DNA of 64,000 nt, taken from NCBI RefSeq assembly GCF_037975245.1, contig NC_092567.1, positions 10,509,376 to 10,573,375 of the forward strand, written 5' to 3'. The stretch comes from Apostichopus japonicus. Its lineage: Eukaryota > Echinodermata > Holothuroidea > Aspidochirotida > Stichopodidae. The notes under the pieces are model-generated. The model was not told the DNA's origin, made no database searches, and saw only the letters and a list, made by a program, of their open reading frames with translations. Each line of letters opens with the position of its first letter. Within the stretch, counting starts at the first letter, position 1. Positions 14,901 through 29,900 of the stretch are shown here, piece by piece. The translations under genes were made by a program, and so were the position numbers.

Positions 14901-17900
14901 ACTTCCATCATATTACCCACATGTGAACATTGAGTTGTTATGTCCGCTATAGCCCTAACATTATATAACATATTAATGAAATATTCCAAAGCGCATCTTT
15001 CAACCAGTCAATGAATAGATACAGAAAACAAACGATTGTAAATTAAAAAAAAACATTTACATGATAGTAAATATTGCAACAGTTCGGAAAGAATGCGTTT
15101 ATTATGCAAATTAGATACAAGGTACGTAACCTATATATTTCCTTTCCATTGACCTGAGTGGTGTCTTACATAGAGATGTGCAATGCAGGTATAAGGTAGA
15201 ACGATACTGAGCAAAGACTGGAACATATTAATTGGTTATTATGTTACCGGTTAATCCAGATAATATCATATCATGCTCGCCAATCTCAACTCGTAGTAAG
15301 AAATCTTACAGACAATAGGTTTGTATATTCACATTATCCTTCTCTTAGATTTGAAGTGAACAACATATAATCAGGGCTGTCAAATATTATTTTCACAGAA
15401 TACATACTGGTTTAGTAAAAAGTTCTCGGCATTTGGTCTAGTTGAGACAGACTGAAATACTGCTTATGGCTTGATGAGTCGCCATATTTTAAGGGGAGGG
15501 TGATATTATAACGATTTTCTCCTTAACCAAACTCATAACAATCATATTAAACAATCATAATGAATAATCATATGCGCTACCACAAAGGTTCAATGTTTCA
15601 CAAAATGAATTTGTGGAAAGGAATGCACAGTATATTCATTTTTAGGAGGTTTCAGATCATTTGACAGTCTAGTAGTTTCTTTCGTAAAATCAAAGTCACA
15701 TTCTCCTCTGCCCCTTAGTGTTTGTGCCTCCATATTCCAATAAAACTTTTCTTTTGCGAATCAACGAAGATCGTAGTAGTGTAGTTTCTTAATGTTGTAC
15801 AGGAAGTTGTAACAATTCCTTGTAATGAAGGACGTCCGATATTTTAGACACATGCAGCTCTTCACTGAGAACGTAGTTGAATTGAAAGATTGATTGTCTA
15901 ATGGTTGGGGAAACTCTTATCAACTCCACAATAAATGTTATAATTTTTTAAAATTGGATTTGGATCAATGACGAAATCACAAAGCGTGCAATGTAATAGC
16001 ATAATTGAAGGTTGATATTGAATAAATACTTAGATAATAAGAAGGTATATCTGCATCTTTCAGGTTATAGTAACATTTTGTTTACCTTTTCACTGAAATA
16101 TAACCCGGGAGGACCAGTTGTTGAGCCCGGTAAAGAATGTTGCTATGTCCTCGACTCTCCTACCCCTCCCCTTTCCATTCTTCCTCCGTTTCAGTACAAT
16201 TGTTTGCAGGTTTGTCATACAGCCATTAAGTTGAACATTTAATTTGTAGCATCTTAAACTATTTTGAGATTAAGAAACAATATTTCAGCTTTAAGATTCA
16301 TAATTTCTAGATATTATATTTTACCATTGACCTCTAACAATCTCAGACATTATAGTTCTCAGTTAAAGTGAGAAGGATTCACGAAGACAAACTATAAAAT
16401 CAATTAATTTATCGAAAATAACATACCATGTCAACCACGTGATCCGAGCATGCATTTGTTACACGGTACCTGTATTATTTTATAACTCTGTTTGTTGTTT
16501 GCAATGTTGTATTTCTACATGCTTGAACAACTTTAAATTAATTGTAAAGTGAAACATATGAACAATTCTGATAATGTGGACGGCTATACTTTTCACAGTT
16601 ATTAACAACCGCATATATTTACATACAGCAGTTCCAACTGTCAGCATTATTATCTACATTACTATATTCACTCTAATTTATTTTTTCTTGGAATCGTTGA
16701 AACACAAGACTTATGACTATAATTAATTCTGATAAGAATGATCAATCAGATGTGATGTATTTCCTTGTTGTGTGTTGTTTACTTTGTTTATCTTCATTGA
16801 TTTAGTAAACAATAAACTTGACTAGGAGGACATTCCTCTACGTCTTCTACACCTTACACGATGATCACTCTACTTCTCTCCATAGGTTTATTGGATACCA
16901 TCTGCTAGACACTATTCCGGTTGGATCCATTCCATCATCCTTGAAATCAAGAAATGTAAAAGGTATTGTCACAATGACGTCATAATGGACACATTTAAAA
17001 TTTCTTACATTTTTCTCAAGGCTTGACCAACTATGTGAATGCCTAGTGACTTGTTGATTGTTGTTGATTCACAAACAATAGAGTAATGAATCAGCAACAC
17101 ATGATTGCCATTTTATATGAAGGAGATACTAAAACTAAGTCTTGTGATAGTAAACAACAAACTGAATAATAGAAATGTAACAACACTAACTACTGCTAGG
17201 CTTAGTTGATTTAAGAGATAAGTCATATTCCTTTCATTTCGCTCCTTCGAGATCACTGCCCTATAAGATGTTTTTGTCAGGAGCCATCACATCAATTGAT
17301 GCTTTAAATCTCTTTCCAAAAACTAGTGGTATCATACACTTTGGGCAACTTAATTGCACAGCGACAATGATTGTGTAAGGTTTTGAAGTAATGTTGTGCC
17401 CCTCGGAGTATGTCAACCGCCCCCCCCCCCCTGTTGAATCATATTTAAACACATCCACACCTCCGCTTAAACCATTCTTTCAAACTGAATTGCAGAATAA
17501 AGCCGAAAATTTGAAATTATATTCTTTTCCAAGTTCTGCAAACGAAGTTCTTGTTTCTCTAAAATTGCTGGAAAGTGTATTAAAAAATAAGCGAAAACAA
17601 AACAGACCAAAAATGTATCGGAACTGTTGGTGCTAGATGTATCGTACTCGAAATATACGAAAAGGTAACATCAGCATAAAGATTTTATAAAGGCAAAAAT
17701 AAGACACTCGTTCTGCAGTTGTGTACAGGAACAGAGGGTCGTCAAAGCCGATATAGGGAGGAGGGGGGGAACCTGTGGTCTTTCCCCAGAAAAAGGGGAA
17801 GTTTAGACTTCAACTGATACCTCTGAGGCATAGTTTGACTTATATGACTTGACTTATGTCCAATATATAAGTATAAACGCAACATCGTGTTTTAACTATT

Positions 17901-20900
17901 TTAAGTTAGTTTGAAATGCGTGGTGGGGTGGTGGGGGTGGCTGGGAGACACCCCATCACTCCCTTGATCGACGCTTGAAAAGAGTACAATTTACATGTAT
18001 TGGCGAACATTAACATCCATGCATGACTTGCCTTGAAAAAATTATAGTAGAAATGAAATGTGGGTAATGATATGAGGGGAAGTATTACAACTATATTTGA
18101 ATTTAAAACCATATTTCTTTTTTTTTATTTATACACTTACGAAAATAAGATTCTTAATACCAAAAAACCAAGATATGAAAACAAAATCGGTCTGTCTGTT
18201 ACTCCCTTACGTCTACATTTACCCAGATTTAGATAATATTAGGTAAATAAAATGAAGCAGCTGCCAGAGGCTCCCCCCCCCCCCCACGGGGCATAACACT
18301 GCTATCCGCTGAAAATTGAGTTCTTCTCATAAATATATTTGTGTTTCAAAATTTCTTCAAGAGAAAGAAAAATATCTTCAAAGGATGCAGCTTAACTCCA
18401 GCGGATCCCCACCAGCCTGCTTGAACACATTATAGATAACAATAATTTATTTATTACATCTGTTTTGTGTTTTAGTGCTTTAAACTCGCTACGAGAGAAC
18501 AAGGGATATCACCAAATGCTCAAACTTGAGGGGGCTTCCCCTCGTGGAACCAACCAGGGCTTGAAATATATTCCAGAGAAAGCCCCTCGACCCCGCTTGA
18601 GCTCTCAGAAACGTTCTGTAAAATGTTGAAGTTAAGCTTCTTCCTGACAACCCTTCTAAAATGTATGCAGCTTCCGGGGATTTCGTATCACACCCTTTAA
18701 TAACAATAAACTATGAAAGAAACATATCTAATTTACATTATTGGTCTGTAAATCTGCATACAAAGCGAAATGTGCATAAAACAGGTTATATGCTTATTAA
18801 ATGAGTACTATGTTTAATTTTCAAGCCATCAATATTTATATTGTGTATCGAGATCGTTATAGCTTTACATCGGTATTATATACTTAATGAGGTAACGATG
18901 TATACTTTATTCCATTTAACGCGTGTTATCTGTCGAAATTTTAAATTAATATTTTGTATGATTTTTGCTGAGATGCTAAACAGTCATAAAGAAAAATAAA
19001 ATATTAGAGTAACCACGGATCTTGCAAGTAGTAGTTAACAGAGGGATTCAGATACAATTCAAGTAGTTTTATTCATCGGTCAACGCTTAAATACAAGAAA
19101 AGATCAGTAATGTTTTTTGTTGAAGGTTTTCAACTGTATGGTCCACAATCCTGTCTACAGACGTCAACAAAAACTTGTAGACGTTATAGGATTAGTCGTT
19201 TAAGATAGTTATAACTAGTCGAATGCATTACTATAAGAAACGGATACAGGCGAGTGGTCGGGTGCAGGAAGGGAGGTATAAATACTTCACGCCGCGCTTC
19301 TTGCTCATGAGCTATTTACTCGTTGGGGGTGATTTGACTAAGGAGCTGCAGTGTATATGCGTCTTACTGTAATGTTATATACGTCACTATAGCCAAACAC
19401 AATGTAAAATGTACATTCATGGCAGATCACTATGCCGCCTTACATTACATCTCCGAAATATACGTTTTCAAGCAATACTCCTGTTGTTATTTACAACTTA
19501 ATTTCATCTTTTGATGTATAATAAATAATAATATACAAATGAACATGAAATAAAGAAAAACTTTGCATAAAAATACTTGCAACTGTTTCTTTTACTACGA
19601 TCCACGGTTCGCATAAGCCGCGGGATGATGCGATTCCCACAATTTGATTTCTAATCCCGCATGTCAAAAGTTGCCAAGACGGGATTTCCCGTTATAATTT
19701 TCAGCTCTCAACTTGAATTAAACATACAATACGGCTGTGACCGTGTAGCGAATCATCGCTAAACGATCACATTTGGAATAAACGTTTAGTAAAAAGATGC
19801 GATTATTTTTGTTTTGTTATTCCGTATGTAATCTATCTTAACATCCCGTAAATCCTTGCCAGTCTTCCCTTCTATATATAAATGAATGAAGAAATTAAGC
19901 AATGTTGAGAATTCCAATATTTACGCAAGCACGAACGTATACAGTAGCTATAGCTATGAGAGGAAAGCACTTGCTATGGACTACCAGAGTTAGCTGCTTG
20001 ATGACATCAAAGACACCTGCACTCGACAAACTATGTTTGCGTAAAATCCCCACAAAGCACCGACCACATGGTAGGCTAAAATCACAAAGAGTCACAAATT
20101 TAGCCTAACCATCTGTTTATTCGCTTAAATTGTGTCGCAGTTAACTCGCACTAAAATAATCACCGAACACTTTCGTTATTGCTGCTATATTTGACCACAT
20201 GGTAGTCAACCACCAGCCTAAGTCAATGGGGAATTCTAGCTTAAACATCTGCTTATTTGCTCAAATTGTAAGGCAGTTGGCTGGAACTAAACTATCCATG
20301 GAATACTTTCATTATAACTGCTATCTTCGACCACATGCTAACCTATGGCCACATCGGCTTCTTACACACACACTGTGTGCGTACACAGTTGCTGTTGTGA
20401 TGGATTAAAAATGTCACTTTTGAGTAGTTTTAACCGGTATAATATTTTCGTTTTCTGTGTTGAGTGTTGAGTGATTTTATCCACACAGGAAAAAGAACCA
20501 TTACGAATGGCTAAAACTAGAAATAATAAGCAATTAAAACAGCCATATACACTACAGGAAAGTTATTTCATTAAAATAATCTTCCGTATTCGCGTGTCTT
20601 GATTAATAAAAGCCTCCCCCCCCCCCCTTCTCAGAAAACCGGTACCCGTCTTGTGTGCTTCCGATTAGGGTACACGAATGTTCGGTCGGGTACCCGGGTA
20701 TTCGGGTACCCGACTCAGACCTAGAATGTTCTTACTCATTAAATAAAACTAATGCTCAAGAAAAAGTTTTCATCCTTCGCATGGATCAAGTAGATTATCA
20801 TGGATGCAACTATGCTGCAGGCTATGGTAGTCTCTGATGAAAAGAAATTATCGTGGTTATTCAAACTAGATACGTGTTTCTTGAATTTAATGGAAATGAG

Positions 20901-23900
20901 CATTTGTCATATCGTCACAGGTATTGTAACTGAATCATAACAGTAAAACTAGGGACTAGCAGTTAGTTACAGCAGGTGGGTAGATCTGAACCGGTAAAAC
21001 GGCCAAGTATTTAATAGAATGCGCCCTGCAACTATGATATCTTTGTAAGATCGGCTGCAATAGTCTAGGCTCGCATTCAAATTCCGGAATCAGAAAATGT
21101 AAACAAACAGAAACAAAGAGATGTTACAATGGTCTGTTCTATTTCAATTTAACAAGGATTGTTATTGTATACAATTGCTGCTGATATTTCTGTTTAGTTC
21201 GTGTTGTAGATTCGTCACGGCCTGATTGGTGTTCTGAAAGACAAATCAAGACACTAAACATAATTAATATTGATATGATATCTTCCTTCGTAGTTGTTTA
21301 CATGTAAGTTGTTTTGTTTGTATCCATCGACACTTCTGTCGATAATATACTTTAATGTAGGTTTCTTGAAACTTTTTAGAAATGTGGACAGTGTTATTGT
21401 TCAATGTTATAATTGTGCATGTCAAGTCATAATTACACGATGTTAGATTATACAAACCTTCCTCCTCCATATAAGGGACAAGTAGAGATATTGATGTATT
21501 TAGTCTTAATACACTTAAAAAAAACCTAAGAAAGTGGCTGGAAACAAGACATATAAACCTTAGTTTACACAACTGACTATACTCTCAGGACATTGGAAAT
21601 GAGATCACGTGATTATGACGAAGATTTGTCTAGTCTTGTAACTCCATAAATCCAAATACAACTTTTTCTATTATCAACGTTTACATTATTGACTTTCATG
21701 ATATGATGACGTCACTGATGTTGAGCCTTCTCTGATCAGTTCATCGTCTCATGGATTGTTATTCTGGATACGAGCATCAAGTAATCGACTAGCAAGCTTT
21801 GGTTTCTTAATTTAGTCCAAGCAATGTTTCTGTTTGAATGGGAGTATTTTTCTTGCAGGCTAAGTTTATAATTGATCAGATATATTAATGAGATGATAAC
21901 AACTCTAAACTGATTGGTTATATAACTAAGAGGATAATAGTTGTAAACTGATCAGTTATAAAGCCGAGATGATAATGATGGTAAATTGATCGGTAATCTT
22001 ACTGGGATATATAAGGATTGTTAATTGATCAGCTATATTACTGAGATGATAATGATAGTAAACTAATAAGATCAAAATTAAGGAATCAACTAGATTGATT
22101 ACTCAGCTAATATTAAGATATCATCGAGAGCCAACATAAATTCATTGAATATAATGTTTATGTTATCAAGCCAGACCAATAAAGACTAAGTATATGCACT
22201 GATACTATACATAAGTATCTTTCATTTTATTTATACAGTTTGGAATTATTACACCCCATGTCGTCGTCTAAACTTGCAGACCGGTCTATGGCAGGTAAGA
22301 GACAATTCACCTTTATGGCAGCTATTGCTGATAATGCAAGTCCGCCCTCTGTTTTTCATTCACATTAATTATTTATATCAACATAGTGATAACATGTGGT
22401 GGTTAAGTGCACATGATTGCTGTCAACATTATAAGCTTTAATAAGCAATTTATATTTTCCCATGACGGGAACTGGTTGGGGTAACGTTGGTGGGTGGGGG
22501 GGGGGGGATTGTCGTCTGTATGAAATATAAAATAGGGGGGTATCAAAACCAGAAATGTTCTTATACGCTGCGCGCCAACCGATGTAGGGGCTCCGTTTAG
22601 ATAGTAACTCGCGCCCCCGGGTTAGAAGATCCTGGATACGCGCCTGTGTAGACCCGTGTTTTTATCATTATTAACTACTTTATCAGTAAAACAATTCTCC
22701 ACAAGTACGGTACATATTTATAACAATGAAACATATTGAATTAGATCAAAGTGTAAGAAACAAAATCAATATGATTGTGTTTTTAGCTTCGCTCCTCAAT
22801 AACGTTCCTATGACACTGTTATATTGTTGATGATGCACATTTAATCTCTAAAACTCACTTAATGGCAGCTGTCACTGTATGCAAAGATGCAGCAATGAGT
22901 AAAGGAAACTCGGTTCTAGTAGTTTCAATTTGTAAAGATACAACGTTATCAGCATTCAAAGAAAAGCTGAGTTCAAATCGCTTTATGCTAGAAATGATGA
23001 GAAAATTGAGGAATGAGAGCTGTAAAAGAGAATAGATGGGTTTGGGTCATAGGAACACTGTTTTCATGAAAATCATTCAGCGCTCACAACACTAATTTAT
23101 ATACTGACACACCGTATCACTTCCATGTCAGTGACACCGTTGATATTACAAGTATTGTAAAAATAGGCCTATAGCTAAAAGGTATACATTTAGACAGGTT
23201 TGTTACTAATGTGCAATATGTTGATGTATATGCCGTTTGTTTATTTGTGTGGGTTGTCAATGTAGATCCAATGATTCAAGTTTGGATTCCGATGAAACCA
23301 TAGTATGTTATGAACATTGTCAAGTTTTTTTTTATGTTCATTTAATTTCGGTGAATATGTTAACCATAGCACATACATCAGTTGTAAGAGTCGTATAACA
23401 GTCCTTTTAACCGACCCTGTAGCTTGGGGTAGCTGCCCGTATAGCTGTGCTTGTATGTCTGCCCCTGTGTAGCTGCCACCGTATATCTGTCCCGTATAGC
23501 TACCCCTGTATAGCCACCCCCATATTGCTGCCCCTGTATAGCTGCTCCTGTTTAGCCGGCTCGTATAACTGCCTCGTATAGCTATCCCGTATAGCAGCCC
23601 CTTTATAAATGCCCCTGTACGGCTGCCCCTGTATAGCTGCCCCGTATAGTTGCCTCTGTATGGATGCCCCTGTATGGCTGCCCCAGTATAGATGTCCCGT
23701 TTAGATTCCTAGTGTAGCTGCCACGGTATTATGATTGTAAGTGGTTTTGTTCACTTTTACGGGAGCCTTCCAAGCATCATTTCAACACTAAATGATAGTC
23801 AGATTTAAATAAGTTGTCTTCGTTCCAGTAATTACTGAACAAATTCACTGTTGCAATTTTTTGATGTATTAGCAAATTAATTCAAAAGCACATGATGGGC

Positions 23901-26900
23901 ATGTGATAATTTTAGCAGCTGATTACAAGGACACAGTTTTGGGTGATCTACCCCAAATGTATTAGTCAGTGAAAAGTTGGAGAATGGCTAAAGATAAATA
24001 AAGGTGAGAATTAAGTCACTGGGTAAACGTATTTATTAACATGAAATAAAACTGCCTATTACCTAATAGGTTGTAAATTGGACATAACCATGTATTTGCA
24101 GAATTGGATATTGGATATTCTGCAACTTACTAAGAGGTCTAGAAATACTGTTACAATCACATGACTGCTCCTGATCAGTGAATTATTTGTTGCTTAACCA
24201 GAGTTAGACAACTTTGTGTCCCACAAATTTAGTGTCATGGATATTTGTTAAGAACTTTAACCTTCCCCGCTGGTGGGATTTCGGTGTACTGAAGTAACAT
24301 TATGTTTTCAAGGTTCTTATCTTTCCTTTTACTGCCAAGTTTGCTACCAGCATATTGTAGCAAAAACAACACAAAGTACAGAAGTTGCAAAGGTCCATTT
24401 CTGCTACTCTTCCTTCTAAGTTAAATCTTACTCAATAATAAACTCAGTTCTCTCTAATTGTTTCAAGAGATGTGAATGATAACTATAGTTTAAGTTACTA
24501 TTTATCTAGATTAGTGTAAACATTTTGACGTACAAGTGAATTAAATTAACACTGTTTTTTCTCATAGCTTCAAGGGAGTTGAAAGATCTCTACTGTTTAA
24601 ACATTACTTATCAAGGTTAATGTTTCTGCGACGGTTCCACGTACACCAATGTGTATAGGACATTAAAAAAAAAACGATATTTTTGGGGTCAGAAATGAAG
24701 ATGAACTGGTAATGTATCTAAGGGTGACCGAAGCGAAGCACCGCGATTTAAAATGTGTTGTTCTTTCAATGGTTTTAAAATCATATCAGAAACTTGTTGT
24801 CATTGCCGATCAATTGTGTGTGGATTGCACAGATAACCGAAATAGCTTGTGAACATCAGACTCACAGTTTTCCAGAATGCGAATGCTGGACATTTTGGCG
24901 ATTGATATAAGTGAAGGAAGAGGTGGTACGCTTATCTATAAAATGAAAGAAAATTGAAGGCTATTTTGAAATTCGTGAAAGTATTATATCCGTTAATTGA
25001 AATAAATTGTGAAAAAGATCTGGCAAATATATTTTTGTAGTGGTACCAGATTTGCTCTGTGGAGTAAATCGTTACCAATGATTCGGTGGAGCTGTGATTA
25101 AATCACTTTATACGCACATTTACACAACAAGACCATAATACCAGTTAGTATGTGGGGCAATTATACTACTGTTTTGTTCTGTTGTTAGATACCATGGTAA
25201 CCAAAGAACTGGACACGTAATTTGTGACGCTGTATACGAACACAATGTTCATAAAGATCACCCACATCAATCATTTTTTTTTCTTCAAGATACTGCGTCA
25301 CGGATACATATATACATGCTAAGCCCGTGGCCCCGTGCCGTATATTGCTTTCTGCATTTTGTTAAAAGCATCTTATATATATAGACAATATATATATATA
25401 TATATATATACAGTGGACTCTCCTTTGGGGAAGCTGGATGATCCGTTTACAGCATGGTTGTCCAACCTACGGCCCGTGGGCCACAGTCCGGCCCGCCGAA
25501 GAGATGCTATACGGTGCGAAATTTTAGTGAGCAGATTTATTGATAACAATTTGAAGCTGTATAATCAATCATTCGAACCTTCTGGGTCCAAAAAACTGCA
25601 TACAGGTCAGTTTGTGTGACACTCTCTCTGTCCGCTACCAACCACTAGTCTTGTTAACAATTCGTATACGTAGATCGCTATCTGATACTGACGTCGAACC
25701 AGCTGGCTACACGGGCTACCGTCTACATTGTCTACCGTTCTTCCACTTGTCGGATTCAGCGTTGCCGGTTTTGTGTTTCATCGCAGAACGTGTGTTTCAT
25801 ACGTAGAAACACTTGTTTCGCAGTCATATGTGTGCAGAATGCCACCGTTTTCAGCTGTTTCTGGGCATACGAAAATACGTTTATCACATTTTAACGCACA
25901 CAAACTGACAAAAGAGCCGCTGCGGTACAACATGCGATATCAGAGAATGCACGAAGTGAGCTTGGACAACAAACAGTTCAGGATTTTATACACGTGACGG
26001 CGCAACGCGCCATGCACTGACTTCACAGAGCTCTCGACAACAAGAAAGAAATTGGTTACCCCGACATGTGTTTTTAATATTTTTCTGCTAGATACATTAG
26101 GGTTTGGTACGCAGCGAGGGGGGGGGTGGGGGCGGCTGGACTTTATTCATCTGTTTTATCAGGAAGGAAAATAAATCAGTGCGCTCCGTGCGCAGTGCTC
26201 ACATTTTGTTGCCTTGGGCTTCTGGCCCCCCCAAAAAAATCGAAAAATCGAGCGCAGGGTTCATGCGGCCCCCTCCTTCATCATAATCATTCCATATGGC
26301 CCTCCTCTGCAAAAGGTTGGACAACCCTGGTTTACAGCAATGGTTGAATGACAAGAATAACTTAACGGATGTAACATTTACATAGCTGGTTTCGTTGACA
26401 ATGTCAACTTCATCGCCATCAAATAGCACTCAAAAGTTTTCATCAGTTTGATGAATTATTATAACTTTGATAGATGCTTGAACTCATGTGAAACCTGGTT
26501 GCTTTTTAACCAGCATCGGAACTTAAATCAGAACGATTACATATGTCATTACATAATACTAGCCTCACCTTCTTATACATGTAAGAATTGGGGCTGAAGT
26601 GGTTTCTATTCTCATCGCTTGCTGACGCTAATTACAAGCGGTCAGATTCATAGTTCCTACTATAATATTGCTATACCTTTGTTCAAATAACATGTACACT
26701 TAGAGTTTCCGTAAGAAATATATAACTCGAACCTATTACAAAAAGAAAGCCGCATATATTTTTCATTCCATTTCCGTTATCACCAGTATAAATATGCACT
26801 ATTTCAAAATAGGAGAACCAAAGAATAGAAATATTAAAATATGTACATTAATAGTAACTTAAAGATAAGAAAGTAAAAAGTTAATATCTACTTGAAAACT

Positions 26901-29900
26901 CATGTTTCTTAAAATAGTCTACAAAAAGGATTCAAGTCATTTTGTTTGAATAAAACTTTACAGCAAAGCAAAGAAAAACAAAACTGAAGGGTTTTATTCC
27001 ATATTTTGGGGCAAGATATTAAGATTGTATAAGTTCCTATTGGCTTGAACTAAAATACCCTTAGGTACGTATGTGGGTATGTATGTATGTGTGTATGTAT
27101 GGGGGTATGTATGTATGTATGTATGGGTGTATGTATGTATGTATGTATGTATGTATGTATGTATGTATGTATGTATGTATGTATGTATGTATGTATGTAT
27201 GTATGTATGTATGTATGTATGTATGTATGTATGTATGTATGTATGTATGTATGTATGTATGTATGTATGCGTGTATGTATGTATGTATGTATGTATGTAT
27301 GTATGTATGTATGTATGTATGTATGTATGTATGTATGTATGTATGTATGTATGTATGTATGTATGTATGTATGTATGTATGTATGCGTGTATGTATGTGT
27401 GTATGTATGTATGTATGTATGTATGTATATATATATATGTGATCTTCCCGCAAGCAGGAACTCGCGAAAGAAGCCATGGAGGCTTTTAGACTCGCAAGCT
27501 GAACGAAGCCAATGCCGAAGGTGCAGGATACAGTGGATTTTCCATACGAAGAGTTCAAGTCTTCTCAATATAATAGGATTAGTCCAATCAAGACGCTTAA
27601 AGGAATAATTAGTTAACGGAAGATCTGTACATGATGCAAAGTATAATTTTGATGATTTTCAATCTGATTTAAGTTTTTTGATACATCGTTATTGATGAAA
27701 GAATGATCCCTCGCGATGAAAATGGTATAAGAAATGCTATAACTGAAACATCACATTTGACGATGTCATAAGAGGGATTTTTCTGAAATACGGACTAATC
27801 TGATTTACAGATACCACTGTCTGGTATAACCCCCAAATAGTTTGTGAAAACTCGGGCAATATGCTGATAGTTTTCCGGGCACCTACTGAAAGAAAAATAA
27901 ATTGCAATGTGTTTTTCAATGGCTAAACTGGTATTATTGTTATCATCATTATTGTAACGACTTGCCCAAAATTGATAACAAATAAAAGGGTTATAAGAAG
28001 GCAAATGCTTTTATGTAATTGGCATGCGATGTAATAACCGATGCATACCTATATAATATGTACATTCAGATGTTGTAGGCGCGCGAAAAATTGTGGTTAT
28101 ACTTTGCGGGCAAGTCGTTACAGCTCTCCAAATTCAAATCGGGCGCCTGCGCCTATGAGTATGCATAGCTATAGAGACTTCAAATTATTCTTGATGATTT
28201 TCTACCTTTAACATCTTGACATACAATATTCTGTTGAATATCTTCATTATATTTGTTTTAAACTGTTAGATCAGTGAGCTATGTGACATTAGTAGGTGAT
28301 ACAGGTCACGGTAGGACAGAGCGTTAATCTAGGATATGATCTTAATTTTCCCCGACACTCTTGAAATGGGCGCAATGTTACATGTTGTCAAGTGTCTACT
28401 TCCTATCGGGCTCACAGTTAACGTTAGAAACCCATGTGAGGATATTACAAAGTTTCATCACAATTTTAACATCATCCTAAGCTTTGTACTTTTCAACTTT
28501 CTGTTGGTGCTAGAAAACTACTTTCCATATTTTATTATAACGCTGTCCCTACTCCTCTCTTTCAACGCCCTTTCATGTGATTTGGAAGTATATTAATGTG
28601 TTCCTCAAGCATCCATACACGTTGTTGTATGATGTTATTAATTTAACATGAAACGAAATCTTATACAGTCGTAAATGTTTAGATTGATGTGTACGCATTA
28701 ATGAAGTGGTAATTAATGAAATCACACTGTGGACATTGTTCTAATTCAGTAAACTTGCACCCAATTAAAGACAATCGGTCCTAAAAATCCATGTATTGCC
28801 TAATTATTTTAATGCTCTACTTTCTCTGGTTTGATTTGTTATTTATAAATGATCATATCAAAGATGAAAAACAACTTCCTTGGAGATTTTAATGGAGGGG
28901 GGGGGGGGGGGAGTGGCGAGGTTTCCATACTAAAGTAACGATCATGATATATACTTTTTTAAATGTTCATTTGTCCAACAACGAGGACTTATTTGTCTAG
29001 GATGTTTGTATCGTACAATACAACATACGTCAAAGCCCTTGTGACGAGGTATGGTACAACTAATATGAGGTATGGTACAAATACATGAAACTAAATGAAG
29101 TCTCCCTTCTACGCTTGTACTCCAGCACTTTCGTCCTATGTCCTAATTATTGTTATCCTTCTTTCTCCGCATGTAGACCCCTCTCTTATAGAAAATAGTA
29201 TTATTGTCTTGTGAATCAATGAACATTCTCAATTTTAAAATAGAGAATATTCAGACAAATAAATACATATAAAGCAAAATGAACCTGTCGTGCTTCCAGT
29301 ATCTCTCTTCCTCGCCGTCTCAGACTAAAGATGTTTTATTGGTGAAAATATCGATGCATACTTTTCATATCTAGAATCTTTACGTTGTGGTGTCACTGTT
29401 CGCAGCAATACAACAGTTAGTAAATGTTACTCGGTTCTAATAGTTTGAGTTGTAATGGGATTTGAGGGACCCGTATTGATTATATTTCATTATTTATTTC
29501 GATTAATGTATATATACGTGACTGATATGAATGTGTGGGTCCAAGCAGGCTTATATATAAAAGGACGTATCTGGGTTTAACTTTAAAATAAGAAACAAAT
29601 GGATTTTTTTTTAGGTAGGTTAAATCACCTCGATGTACTTTAACCTACTAGAAAAATTAAAGGTGAGGTGATTACCTAAAAGTTTAACTAAAATATTCAA
29701 TTTAAGGTTTTTATTTCATTTTTAAGAAACGCAGGGATGTGCCCACGCTGGGCGGCCCCGCACAGCATTACAAATTACCGCCCAGCACTGTCTTAAAAAT
29801 CGTGAATCCCGCCCAACACTATTTTTATCTAAAATCCCGACATTCCTAACAATATATTCAACATAAATTGGGCTTAGCCTATGCCAAAATCATACAGACT

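Larger units (their letters stand above)
16963..22238. other. Intron with C tracts and short tandem repeats
   Basis: Contains C12-C13 tracts (17420-17431, 18273-18285, 20616-20627), the ~135-bp duplication at 20060-20350 and the ~38-bp repeat at 21870-22072. Near 20640-20720 the palindromic word GGGTACCCG occurs repeatedly. No coding exon is recognised. Confidence 0.55.
22295..25444. other. Intron with low-complexity DNA
   Basis: Contains a G12 tract (22496-22507), a divergent piece of the CAGTGG MITE family (about 22560-22645) and the 14-15 bp minisatellite at 23410-23730. The rest shows nothing I can name. Confidence 0.55.

Noticed and set aside
25728-25997. 89-codon frame in the long hAT copy as a transposase gene
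   Set aside because: Too short and without a recognisable hAT motif; mentioned only as a possible remnant in the element entry.
27066-27608. Open frames of 120-170 codons on both strands
   Set aside because: They are produced by the ATGT microsatellite, whose 4-bp period gives Met-Tyr-Val-Cys or Ile-His-Thr-Tyr repeats; no gene.
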